A stretch of DNA of 64,000 bases from Bettongia penicillata ogilbyi (Eukaryota > Chordata > Mammalia > Diprotodontia > Potoroidae): NCBI GenBank assembly GCA_023548195.1, contig JAJHZJ010000121.1:5366180-5430179 (forward strand). The letters run 5' to 3'. Within the stretch, counting starts at the first letter, position 1. Every line of letters begins with the position of its first letter. The position numbers were made by a program, and so were the translations under genes. Of the stretch, positions 10,480 to 20,329 are shown piece after piece. The notes beneath the pieces are model-generated. The model did not search any database. It was not told the DNA's origin and was given only the letters and a program-made list of their open reading frames with translations.

Positions 10480-11060
10480 CATGGCAAAACAGTCAGTCAT
10501 ACTTAGCTATTACAATTAATTCAGCCATTCCATAGGCATTGAATATGTAGATTTTTTAATTTTTACCCTACTTTGGGCTCTCGCAAACAGCACTGCTCTA
10601 AATACATTTATATAAATAGAACTTTTCTTCTTTTCATTAACCTCCTTGGGATTATTAACCTAGTAGTAGGATCATTAAGTGAAAGGATAGGGAGAACTTT
10701 GTAACTTTGCTTGCATATTCCATAATGCTTTTTAAAATAATTGAACCTACTCTCTGCTCTCCCCAAAGCAAACTAATCTGTCCTCTCAAAATCCTGCTAA
10801 AATGGAACATTTTAAATTTTTATTGATTTTGCATTTTTTTGGTCATTAATAATTGTGAATAATTTTTCTAGTGGATAACTACTTAGTAAAAGTTTAATTG
10901 AATGAATTAAATGGTCATTGATAATTGTTTTTCTTCCTCCAAAAATTGTTCATATACTCTGAATAATTATTTATTAGGCAATGGCTTTTAATATTCTATA
11001 TGTTTAATGAATATATTTTTATTTTTTCTCCAATCTGGATCTTTTTTCTAGCTGTATTGC
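10480..11060 (-). mobile_element. Old L1 fragment, ORF2 3' part
   Basis: The plus strand shows the complement of the L1 ORF2 end in decayed form: TTCAGCCATTCCATAGGCAT, GCTCTCGCAAACAGCACTGC and TTGGGATTATTAACCTAGTA. The order matches the better preserved copies at 20.8 and 41.2 kb. It is heavily mutated. The right boundary is uncertain. Confidence 0.5.
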
Positions 11061-11354
11061 TTTTATCTGTTTTAATGCTTTAAAAATGTTTATATAATTT
11101 AAATTATTCATTTTAAAGCTCCACACAATAGAAATATTTTATATTGATAGTAACATTCTGTAAATGTTCCCATTCAGAGATTGTATGAATTATAATTATT
11201 CATATTGTATTCATTGCATAAATTCAAGAAAATTACAAAACTTCTCCTTACAGATCCTGGTACTATTAAACAATTGCTGTATACACAGTGAAAAAATAAA
11301 GTGATTTTGTAGGTAGATGAGCTTCCTGTGCATTCATCTATTTATAAGCCTACC

Positions 11355-13335
11355 TAAACAAGTAATGACTTTAGCAAAGTTGCAAGCTATAAAATAAATC
11401 CATGTATATCATTGCATTGTGCATTTTATCAACAAACACCCAGCAAAAAGTATTAGAAAGTAAAATTCCAATTCCAATAATTCCAGAATGTATAAATTTT
11501 TCATAGTCTATCAACAAGCATAAGAAAAATATGACTAGAACTGTAAAGCAATCTTTATGGAAATCCAAATAATTGGAGGCATATTAGTTGCCCCTAGGTA
11601 GGCCAATCCAATATGACAAAATAATAAAACTAATTTAATTTATTTATTTAGTACTATACAATTCAAAATGATCAAGTATTACTTTTAGAGTTAGAAAAAA
11701 TGACAATGAAATTCATCTAGAAGAACACAATATTCCTCCAAGTTCTCAAGGGAAATAATTGTAAAGGTAGAAAAGGAAACCTAGCTGGACCAAATTTCAA
11801 AGTATATTTTGAAGCAGTAACCATCAAAATAATTTGGTATTGATTGACAGAGAAGCTGATTAGTAAAAACAGAATAGGTATACTATAATATACCACAGGA
11901 AATAAATCTATTTAATTAAAAAATATAATTAAGAAAGATACCCCAAGTATTGGGATAAAGACTGATTTTTACCATCCAATCTTCTGGGAAAATTAGAAAG
12001 CAGAATTAGGTTTAGACCAACATCTTATACCTTATAAATCATACCAAAGCCCAAAAGAATTCATGACAGAGATGCAATAGGTCATCTCATACACAAATTA
12101 GAAGAACAAGGGAGAAACATCCTTCTGGATCTATGTATAGTGGAAGAATTCACAGTCAAAAAAATCAATAGAAAGGATAACAGAAGATAAAATGGACAAT
12201 TTTGATTTTGAATGTGAAAACATTTTAGCACAAAGAAAACCAATGGAGCCAAAAGAGAAATAGTTATGTTGAGAGAAAAACAAGAAAACTAGCAGACAGG
12301 CCAAAAAAACCTTTGCAGGAAGATTCTTTGAAAAAGGGCTCATTTCCAAGATATATAAGGATTTGATTCAAGTTTGTAAAAATAAAAACCATTCCCCGAA
12401 TGTTAAATGGTTAAGTGATTTGAAGAGTCATTTCTCAAAGTAAAATATTCAATCTACTAAGAGCCATATGAAAATATCTGGGTAAATAATAATTAGGCAA
12501 ACACAAACTAAAGCAGCTGTGAAAAAGCTTGTGATAAAGCAAGCTATATCCTACCTTGGATATAGCATATGGTCAAATTGACACAAAAGGAAAATGACGA
12601 ATTTTGGAGGGGTTATGGGAAAGTAGACACAACAAGGCAATTTGGACAAAGCGACGAACTGATATAGCCATTCTGAAAACAAATTTCCAGCTATGTCCAA
12701 AAGTCAACCAATTATGTATGCTCTTTGACCCAATGATACTTTCAATAGGCCTACACCCAAAAGAGACCAAATAAGCAGGCAAAAAACTCATATGTACAAA
12801 AAATATGTAATAACTCTTTTTGCAACAGCAACAAGCTGTTATTAAATTAATTAAAATTAAACTAAAGGGCAGGGTACCCATTTATTGTGGAATGGTTGGG
12901 AAAATTATTTTATATGAATATGGTAGATTACTATTGTGCCATAAGAAATGATGAAAGGAATGGGTTCAGAGAAACTTAAAAAAAGTTTATACGAATTAAT
13001 GCAGAATTGAAGTGGAAGGAAACAGAACACTTTTTCAACAATAACATTTTAAAGACAAAGAATTTTGAAGTACTTAGTTTGATCAATGAAGTGGCCACCA
13101 TGATTTTATAGGACTGAAGATGATATATGCTGTTCACTTGCTAATGAAGAAGTGATGAATTCAAGATTCCACATGAGAAATTCACTTTTGAATGTGGACA
13201 ATGTAGTTATTTGGTTTGCTTATCTTTGCATATTTGTTATGGGGGTTCTGTTTTTGTTTTTGTTTTTAACTGTGGAGGTTGAATAGAAGGAGGAAAAATG
13301 CTTCTTAATTCAAAATTAAATTAAAAGAAGAAATT
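11355..13335 (+). mobile_element. 5'-truncated L1, plus strand, with 3' UTR
   Basis: From about 11355 (ACGACTTTAGCAAAG-like sequence) it follows the C-terminal half of L1 ORF2. Landmarks include ACCATCAAAATAATTTGGTA (near 11820), GGGAGAAACATCCTTCTGG (near 12110), GGTTATGGGAAAGTAGACAC (near 12611) and ATTACTATTGTGCCATAAGA (near 12928). The 3' UTR follows, with GTGGACAATGTAGTTATTTGG near 13194, and it ends in an A-rich tail near 13310-13335. ORF2 is full of stops and frameshifts, so this is a dead copy. The upstream limit could be as far left as 11200. Confidence 0.8.
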
Positions 13336-14525
13336 ACACCATGGACAGGTACGTAAGTTGAACCGATCCAGAACTGTGTTGGAAGACGTGATGTTACATT
13401 ACTTCTGGGAAATTTGTCATGGTTTTCAAATATTTTATATTCCTCACTGATGCAGAAATTCATCGCTTCAACACTAATATTCTTCTAATGATGGCACAGG
13501 ATTGCCAGTCTTTGAAAACTATGATCTCTAAAGAGTTAAAATTAAAACAATCCCAATAGCAATACAAAGGTGAATGATGGGATCTAAGCAAGCCATAGGT
13601 TGCCAATGATGACTTGAATGCAAGAAATATTGTGGAGCACATTATCAAGAGTATGTATGATTAGAAATGGGGACAAAAGTATCAGAGTGCTTCTGAAAAC
13701 AGTTTCCATTGTATTGAATAGATAGATCCTCTATGGATGATGTATAAGAAAACCTCAGTAATTATTGTAAAGGATGAGAACATGAAGATAGGATGCTATT
13801 TATATTGATATTATATTATTATTGATTTATATTTATACCAACACTGATAAAATCATGGATCTGTTTGAGCAAAGACCCTAATTTTGTTATACTAGCGTTA
13901 ATTTTTCCTTGGTCTAGATATGTGGACCGTTGTTTTCTTGGTTGTTTATCTTGGCTACATTACAAAGGGTTTTGAAATAAGCAAAAAAAAAAGATAGCTT
14001 AGTGTCTGCATAATCTTGTGTTCAGATCAGTGAAATCTCATATTACCCATTACCACTAATACTCTACTTTCTTAATTCCTTAGACAACAGAAATGTCTTC
14101 ATAATATGTGAAACTGTATATGGAAATCATTTTTTGAAATGGAATTAATATGGTATACTTTTCCTGATTCTCTACTCATAGCTTCAGTTTGGGATTGTGT
14201 ATTATATATTAGAATGCAAGCTACATGAAGTTAGGGCATTATCTCTTACTAATCATTATGCTGAGGGAGCACCATGCTCTGCAATAGAAATCCATTAAAA
14301 TGAATTTAATGAATTGCAGATAAAAATATGCCTAACTTAAGTCAAATAATTTATGCCAGGTGAATAATAAAGTATAATTTCATTTTTTAAAAATTTAAGC
14401 ATATCTGAAAGGTTGATGAATCATGTTTAAAAAGAAATTTGAGCTATTATGTATTTTCTCCATCATTTCCCAAGCTCAGTGTTCAATCTCCTGCCTCCAT
14501 TCACTTGTAGAAGGCACCCTGGTAT
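13336..14525. other. Unassigned AT-rich sequence
   Basis: No gene or repeat family is recognisable. The longest frames are about 60-75 codons without motifs. Confidence 0.55.
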
Positions 14526-14529
14526 TGCA

Positions 14530-15060
14530 AATTCTTTTTATCTCCATCACTCATAATCTTTATCTTCCTTCATGGTTCAGTTCATGTGCAACTTCCTTCA
14601 TGAAGGCTTTGCACATTTTCCCAGTTGTTAGCTTTCTCATTAAGTTATAACCCACTTACATTATTGGTATGTATGTTATCTAAGGCACCTAGGTAGTGCA
14701 GAGGACAGTGTGTCAGGATTGGAGTCAGGAAGACTCATATTAATGACTTAAAAAAAATCACCAGATATGTGACCCTGGGCAGGTCATTAGCCCTGTTTGC
14801 TTGAGTTTCCTGATCTGTGAAATGAGCTGGAGAAGAAAACGGCAAATCACTCCAGTATCTCTACCAAGAAAACCCCAAAGGGGTCATGAAGATTTGGAAA
14901 AGAACGAAAAATGAGTGTACAAATACACATTATCCATGTACACACTGTACCTCCCAACAGAATGGAGGCTCAATGATAGCAGGTTATTTTAATTTTCATC
15001 TCAGTATCCTCAGCACCTGGAACCTTATAAGTGCTTAACAGACTTTTGTTAGAGTGAATG
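14530..15060 (+). mobile_element. L2 LINE 3' fragment, split by a SINE
   Basis: The left part (14530-14683) carries TGCAACTTCCTTCATGAAGG, GCTTTGCACATTTTCCC, CATTAAGTTATAACCC and CATTATTGGTATGTATG. The right part (14930-15060) carries GAATGGAGGCTCAATGATAG, CAGTATCCTCAGCACCTGG and TAAGTGCTTAACAGACTTTTG. Together they read as one L2 3' end. The SINE at 14684-14921 sits in the gap, so it inserted after the L2 was fixed here. Confidence 0.75.
14684..14921 (+). mobile_element. Marsupial CORE-SINE inserted in L2
   Basis: GGCACCTAGGTAGTGCAGAG head, GGATTGGAGTCAGGAAGACTC, a degraded B box, GTGACCCTGGGCAGGTCATT, CACTCCAGTATCTCTACCAA and CCCCAAAGGGGTCATGAAGA tail. Confidence 0.9.
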
Positions 15061-15985
15061 TTTTCTTAACACAGTGTGCTCTCTTGTATCATGGTATTCT
15101 ACATAAAATTGTGATGGCTTACTATCATCAGGGAAGGAGAACAGTGACTCTTATGAGCCAGCAGAAGAAAATCAAAATTCATTGTAATTTATTTCTCTGT
15201 TCATTATTACTGCACTTTCAAGGTTACCATTTTCTGCTGTGCAAAACAGAGAAGGGTAGCTATTTTTCTTAATATAATGAATTGGCCATTTAAATGTTCT
15301 TTTCCTCCCGGAAACAGAGAAGCAAAAGTTATGTGCTAGTTCCTTCTCAGTCTATATCATTAGTTATATAAACCCCAAGGGCATTTCAAAAGTTTAAAGA
15401 ATTCGTTTTCTTTAAAAGAGTGAATGATTATCAGATCTAGTAGATTGTTATAAAATATTCTCATTTTAGATGCTGCTGGACACATTCTAAGAGTAATCAT
15501 CTGGAGGTTTCAGAGGCATATTTTTGACTCTAGAGAAAGAAAAACTTCCTTCTAATTAGAGCTGCTAAAAAGTAGAGTGGGTGGCCTCAGGAAATAATGT
15601 TTCCCATTGAGGGAAGAGTGCATTCCAGATATTGGGGATAGCTCATGCAACGATTCCCCTGAAGTAAAACTCCCCTTCTCCTGCTAGCTCACCATTCATA
15701 TCCTTATACAGTTCAATTCTACCTGACCTCAGTTTTACTTTTTAGATTTTGTTTTTTAAAAATGATGAATTTGATCCGTATCTATAGGCGTGAACATATT
15801 CCTATCCAAAAAAGAAGTTTAAGGAACAGCATGATGGCCAATTTAGCTGGAATGCGGAAGTCTTGAAGGGGAATAATGTGAAATATATCTAGAAATGTAA
15901 GCTGGAGTGAGTCAATAAGAAATCAAGTGAATATCTGCCAGGTACTGTCCTTGAGCACTGAGCGAATGAGATTATCTACAATTTT
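15061..15985. other. Unassigned sequence
   Basis: AT-rich, with no identifiable family or gene. A small frame of about 72 codons at 15054-15272 has no recognisable motif. Confidence 0.55.
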
Positions 15986-16260
15986 AAATAGTAAGCTGAA
16001 CACTGTGTATCTATCTCCATAGAAGAAACAGGGAGATGTTGAAATTTTTAGATGCAGGGAGTGACATGGTTACACATAGCTTGTGTGTGAAGTTGTGAGG
16101 GGACTTAACTGGACATGGAAGAGATTGGAAAAGGGAAATGAATGAAGAAGGTTTTGAAATAGTTCATGTGGCTGGTGAAAAGGGCCTGAATTAAGTCATA
16201 GCTGTGTGAAGAGGGAGAAGGAAACAAAGGTGCGAGATATTGTGGAAGGTATTGTGAAGG

Positions 16261-16512
16261 TGGGCAGCTAAGTGATACACTGGACAGAGTGCCAGACCTA
16301 GAGTCAAGAAGACTCATCTCCAAGTTCAAATTTGACTTCTGACACTTACTAGCTGTGTGACCCTGGGCACCCTTGTTTGCCAGCATTTTCTCATCTGTAA
16401 AATAAATTGAAGAATGAAATGGGAAACTACTCAGGCATCTTCACCAAGAAAACTCCCAATGGGGTGATAAAGAGTTGGACATGACTGAAATAACTGAAGA
16501 GCAACCACAAAA
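16261..16512 (+). mobile_element. Marsupial CORE-SINE inserted in L2, with target duplication
   Basis: GGGCAGCTAAGTGATACACTG head, GACCTAGAGTCAAGAAGACTC, CAAGTTCAAATTTGACTTC, CTGTGTGACCCTGGGCACCC and a TCACCAAGAAAACTCCCAAT tail. ATTGTGAAGG (16251-16260) and ATTGTGACGG (16513-16522) flank it and match at 9 of 10 positions. Confidence 0.93.
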
Positions 16513-16670
16513 ATTGTGACGGTAGAATTGGCACGACTTGGTGAGTGATCTCAGTCAGGGGCCAAATGATGCTAAGATTGTGAATTTCCCTATGGAAATA
16601 GGGAAGTTCAGAGCTGATTTAGGGGAAAATGGTGATGTCCAACTTCAACATGTAGAATATGACAAACATG

Positions 16671-17122
16671 CATGGATTCATTTATAGCTTGCTGTCAGTC
16701 ATATAATCAATGAGACAGAGATGGGGGGAACCACAGTTTATTATGCTCGGAGCACATCTATCACTGAAATAAAAATCAGTCAACCTTGAACATAAGTTTT
16801 AAGCTACATTAGGTTTGGGAGGCACAAGCTGAATGGATACAAAGGAATTTCAAAGAACAAATAAAGATAATAATTTATAGCCTAAAGCATACAGATGAGA
16901 GAAGGGGAAAATCTATATCATGTAAAGTAGGAAACCAGCTCATACTGGAACTGTAGCTGGTAATCTCAAGGATGGATTTATAAATAGATAGAGCAGGAAA
17001 TAACCAGTGAACACTAGAGTTATGATTAATGTCTTAGTTTCTTTTTGAAGACTTTAGCTAATTATGTGATATCCTCATTTTAAGTAAATGGTGGTAAGAA
17101 AGTTAAGCCAGAAATTCTCTTT
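16671..17122 (-). mobile_element. LTR-like insertion in L2
   Basis: It interrupts the L2 between two pieces that rejoin in consensus order. On the minus strand an AATAAA lies within GAGCATAATAAACTGTGG (near 16731-16748), followed by a CTGTCTCATTGA-like U5 stretch. A TATA-like TTATAAAT lies upstream near 16980. The flanks TGACAAACATG (16660-16670) and TGACAAGTATG (17123-17133) agree at 9 of 11. That is longer than the usual LTR duplication, so a retroposed piece is an alternative. Confidence 0.45.
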
Positions 17123-17814
17123 TGACAAGTATGTTATAGGTATGGGACATTCAGGTGAATATGTTACACAGGAAGTTGCTGATATGGAACTAGGAAGTTC
17201 AGGAGTTAGACTGGGGTTGAATATCTAGATTTAGGAGTCATCAGCTTAGAGATGATGTGTGCTGATGAAATCATGGGGTGTAAAGAGTGAAAAGAAGAGG
17301 CCCTAAGGACAAAACCTACAACTAGGGGCAAGAAGTAGGTAATCATCTAGCAAAGAAGACTGAGTAGGGGCAATCGTACAGATGATAGGAGAAACAGTTT
17401 ATAGACATCACAAAATCCAGCAGAGGAGAGAGTCATCAAGGAAGTCAACAATATCATTTACTGAAGAGGAGTCAAGAAGGATGAAGATAAAACTGCCTTC
17501 AGATTTAGCATTTAAAAGATTGTTTGAGAACCTTAGAGAAAGTAGTTTTACCTGAATGATAAGAGTCAGAGAGCAGATTACCAGGAATTAAGAGGTGAAC
17601 CTTCTCGGATGGCCTTTTGTCAGATCTCAGACTCTTAATTGGTCTTCTTTGACCTCTCAGGACTTTTAAAAATTATTGTTGTTTAGTCATTTCATTTGTA
17701 TATGACTCTTCATGACCACATTTGGAGTTTTCTTGGCAAATGTACTGGAGTGGATTGCCATTTCCTTTTTCAGCTCATTTTACAGGTGAGGAAATTAAAG
17801 CAAACAGGGTATAA

Positions 17815-18608
17815 TGCTAATGAGAGTTCAAGATTTTCCCCACCCATTATTGGGTCTGCCCATTAAGGGAAGCTTGATCAGGGCAATTTTTTTTTTTTTT
17901 TTATTGAAAGGCCCACATCTTTTGTTAATTTCTAATGAGGCACTGGTGCTTAAGGGTTATGATGCCCTCTGGCTCTGAAAAGTGTATATATACTCTGAGA
18001 TGAGGTTTTACTTTGGCGCTTAGTTTTTGGAAGAAGGTTTGTGTGCCAGATGAGACACTGGGAAGCTGCTAAAGAGCCCCCAGCTTTGAAAACCCAAATG
18101 TGGTGCTTCCTTAATTTCTAATGAGGCACTGATTCTCAAGGATTGTGATGGTCTCTGACTCTGAATAGTGTATGTACACTCTGAAGTGAGGTTTTACTTT
18201 GGGGCATAGTTTTTAGAAGAAGTTTTGTGTGCTAGATGAGACTCTGGGAAGTTGCTAAGGAGCCCCCTGGCTTTGAAAATCTAGATGTTGGTGCTTCTCT
18301 ATCTGGTAACTATGTATGTATGTATGTATGTATATAATAGTCAGACAGTTGAACCTGTCTGTTGATCTGTGATGTATGTATTGCTTATGTTGGACAGTTG
18401 GAACCCCTGTCTGTTGATTTTTATTTCTCTGTTTGTATTTTCTCTGAAGTTCAGGGTGCTGACTTTCCCTCCTGATCTAAGTGAATGATATATGTGCTTG
18501 ATTAAAGTACATTATTTACCCCACAAAAGTTGCTTACCTTTTAGAAAAGCAGATATAAGAACCTATACAGCAGGCCCTCCTGTATATATCGAGGTCCTTG
18601 CTGTTACA
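17815..18608 (+). mobile_element. Solo LTR-like element (endogenous retrovirus) inside a SINE
   Basis: It occupies the gap in the SINE. It starts TGCTAATGAG and ends CTGTTACA, giving TG...CA ends. It has a TATA-like GTATATATAC at 17983-17992 and an ATTAAA poly-A signal at 18501-18506 after CTCCTGATCTAAGTGAATGA. Between them lie an internal tandem duplication (17925-18298) and a short (TATG)n. There is no gag, pol or env around it, so it is a solo LTR. A clean target duplication could not be assigned. Confidence 0.65.
17925..18298. repeat. Tandem duplication of ~187 bp inside the LTR
   Basis: Unit 1 spans 17925-18110 and unit 2 spans 18111-18298. Shared blocks are TTAATTTCTAATGAGGCACTG, ACTTTGG, GTGAGGTTTTACTTTGG/GATGAGGTTTTACTTTGG, GATGAGAC, CTGGGAAG, TGCTAA and GAGCCCCC. 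Each unit carries a TATA-like site (GTATATATAC, then the decayed GTATGTACAC). Duplicated promoter or enhancer blocks are common in retroviral U3 regions. Confidence 0.85.
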
Positions 18609-18713
18609 CAAGGTGCCTAATGTCACACACCTAATAAATATCAGAAGCCAGATTTGAAGTCAGATCTTTCTTTCTCTAGGATCAGTGCTCTATCCACTGT
18701 GCCTTGTAATTGC

Positions 18714-19035
18714 CTCTTTACCACCATTTTCTGCATTCTCTCTCTTCTGTTGGCTTCCATAGCAATACTATCTTGTCACTTTCCTTTTACCTTTCTGACC
18801 ACTCTTTATCGGTCTCATTTCTGGATCATGCATCATCATTTATATCTTTTGCCACTTAGCATCAGTGTTCCTCCCAGGCTCTAGCCTGGACACTTCTAAT
18901 TCTGGGCTTTGTGAATCCATGTCTTTTCTATCTACTTCATCACTCAGCTGTGTTGAGAGAAGAAATTTTATCAATTTTTATCTTTGTATTCATATCTGCT
19001 AGCACAGTGCCTGGTAAATGGTTAATGTTTAATAG
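18714..19035 (+). mobile_element. L2 LINE fragment
   Basis: CTTTCTGACCACTCTTTATC, TCTGGATCATGCATCATC and TCCTCCCAGGCTCTAGCCTGG follow the L2 ORF2 coding pattern around the conserved VPQGS region. CTAGCACAGTGCCTGGTAAATG near 18997 is an L2 terminus. Probably two L2 pieces joined by deletion. Confidence 0.6.
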
Positions 19036-20230
19036 TTTGTTGTTCTGAGTAACCAGATAGTTTGTCACCCAGTCATGATTTTGGGGGAAACTATATCCCT
19101 GTATGAAATAATCTCCTGACATTCCAGGGCTTGGAATCATGTGTTGGTAGAAGAAGCAATGAACTTGATGAAAACACAAATCTTTTGAAATATTATAGAG
19201 AAACAAATGTATCAGAGTCCAAGGACCTACTATAGAAAGTGCTGTTCTTATAAGAAGTGACCATGGGATGTCAGCTTGTAAAGATCTGATCTCCTTCATC
19301 ATCTAGCTGGGAGTAGTCCTGTGGATATGTATTATTAATTTGTCTATATGTGCCTCGGGAGGATTGTGTGGGATAATTCTGCACACAGAGACATACGTAT
19401 TCAGGAAATTTGCTGATTATGAATTTATAAACTAAGAAACAAGCAAACAAACAAATATAAAAAGAAACTCTTCTTGGTCTTAGTCCAGAGAGTCAAATTA
19501 AAATCAGGCTCATGTCAAAGCTACTGCACATCCCCAAATCCTGACTGTATACAAGAATACTTTTCTAAATTAGTGTTCCAAAAGAGAACCAGGTGAGAGC
19601 AACCACTGAATCCAAATTGCTTGTCACCCCTTGAGAGAGCAGTACCCCCAGCAGTAATTGAGGATCTCAGAGCAATTACATTTAAATTCAACTATTATCC
19701 AAACAGGCAGCTTCATTCTGAGTCAGCATGGCAGCCATTCTCTCATTAGCTTGGACTTCCTTTCTCCCTAGTGGTGAAAAGAAAACAGAAAAAAATACAG
19801 ATAAAGTTTATTTTCATGGCTATTAACTATTTTTATACTGTGTGCTTTGTATAATTTCTGTTTATTATGAATAGTAAATCACAATAACAGGGGCTTTCTT
19901 TGGCTTCTTGACAACTGTACTTCACATAAGACCACTTTGAAATTTAGTTAGAAAACAACCCCCCCAAATTTACATATTTATTATGATTTACTTGTGCTTA
20001 GATTTACTTTTATAACCAAACAGTGAGACTCAATAGGCTTTCTAGACTAAGACCTCTGGGAATAGGGGTGGGCAGGAGACAGGGAGAGAAGTAAAGAGAT
20101 TAAACAATTACACTATTCTCAAGGCCAACCAATGAACTTGTATGCTTTCTGTGGTTTGACAAAGCTCCAGGGAAGACCTTAATCCAAGACAGTTCTTCCA
20201 TGAGGCTGTCAGTTGTCTCTCTAGGAAAGA
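19036..20230. other. Unique sequence, possible conserved non-coding element at ~19560-19780
   Basis: No repeat family is recognisable over 1.2 kb. The part at 19560-19780 is complex sequence with several ATTA/TAAT-type sites and GCAGCCATTCTCTCATTAGC. That composition is often seen in developmental enhancers, but conservation cannot be judged from one genome. The frame on the minus strand at 18940-19302 is over L2 and unique DNA and has no motif. Confidence 0.3.
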
Positions 20231-20234
20231 AAAA

Positions 20235-20243
20235 TTATCTATC

Positions 20244-20302
<59 letters not shown>

Positions 20303-20314
20303 CATCTATCTATC
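20235..20314. repeat. (ATCT)n tetranucleotide array
   Basis: About 19 units of ATCT with two small interruptions (ATC near 20240 and CCATCT near 20301). It lies next to the 3' end of the reversed L1. On the L1 strand it reads as GATA repeats just beyond the tail. Confidence 0.95.
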
Positions 20315-20329
20315 ATATATGCAAGATAT

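Larger units (their letters stand above)
15986..17610 (-). mobile_element. L2 LINE, ORF2/3' region reversed, broken by two insertions
   Basis: On the plus strand the L2 complement appears in order: GCAGGGAGTGACATGGTTAC, GAAAAGGGCCTGAATTAAG, GACGGTAGAATTGGCACGAC, AATAGGGAAGTTCAGAGCTG, a gap, GGGACATTCAGGTGAATATG, TTTAGGAGTCATCAGCTTAG, AAGAGGCCCTAAGGAC and GGAGTCAAGAAGGATGAAGA. The gaps are a SINE (16261-16512) and an LTR-like insert (16671-17122). On the coding (minus) strand this covers part of the CR1/L2-type reverse transcriptase, but stops and indels leave nothing functional. Confidence 0.7.
17675..18713 (-). mobile_element. Marsupial CORE-SINE split by an LTR
   Basis: The 3' half of a minus-strand SINE lies at 17675-17814 (complement of the AACGACTGAA end, then TTGGAGTTTTCTTGGCAAAT and AAAGCAAACAGGGT). 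Its 5' half resumes at about 18609-18713 (GTCACACACCTAATAAATA, CAGATTTGAAGTCAGATC, CAGTGCTCTATCCACTGTGC). Together they make one element, interrupted by about 790 bp. Confidence 0.85.

Noticed and set aside
20235..20314. Regular repeat that could be mistaken for a CRISPR array
   Set aside because: A 4-bp period without spacers, in a vertebrate-type genome.
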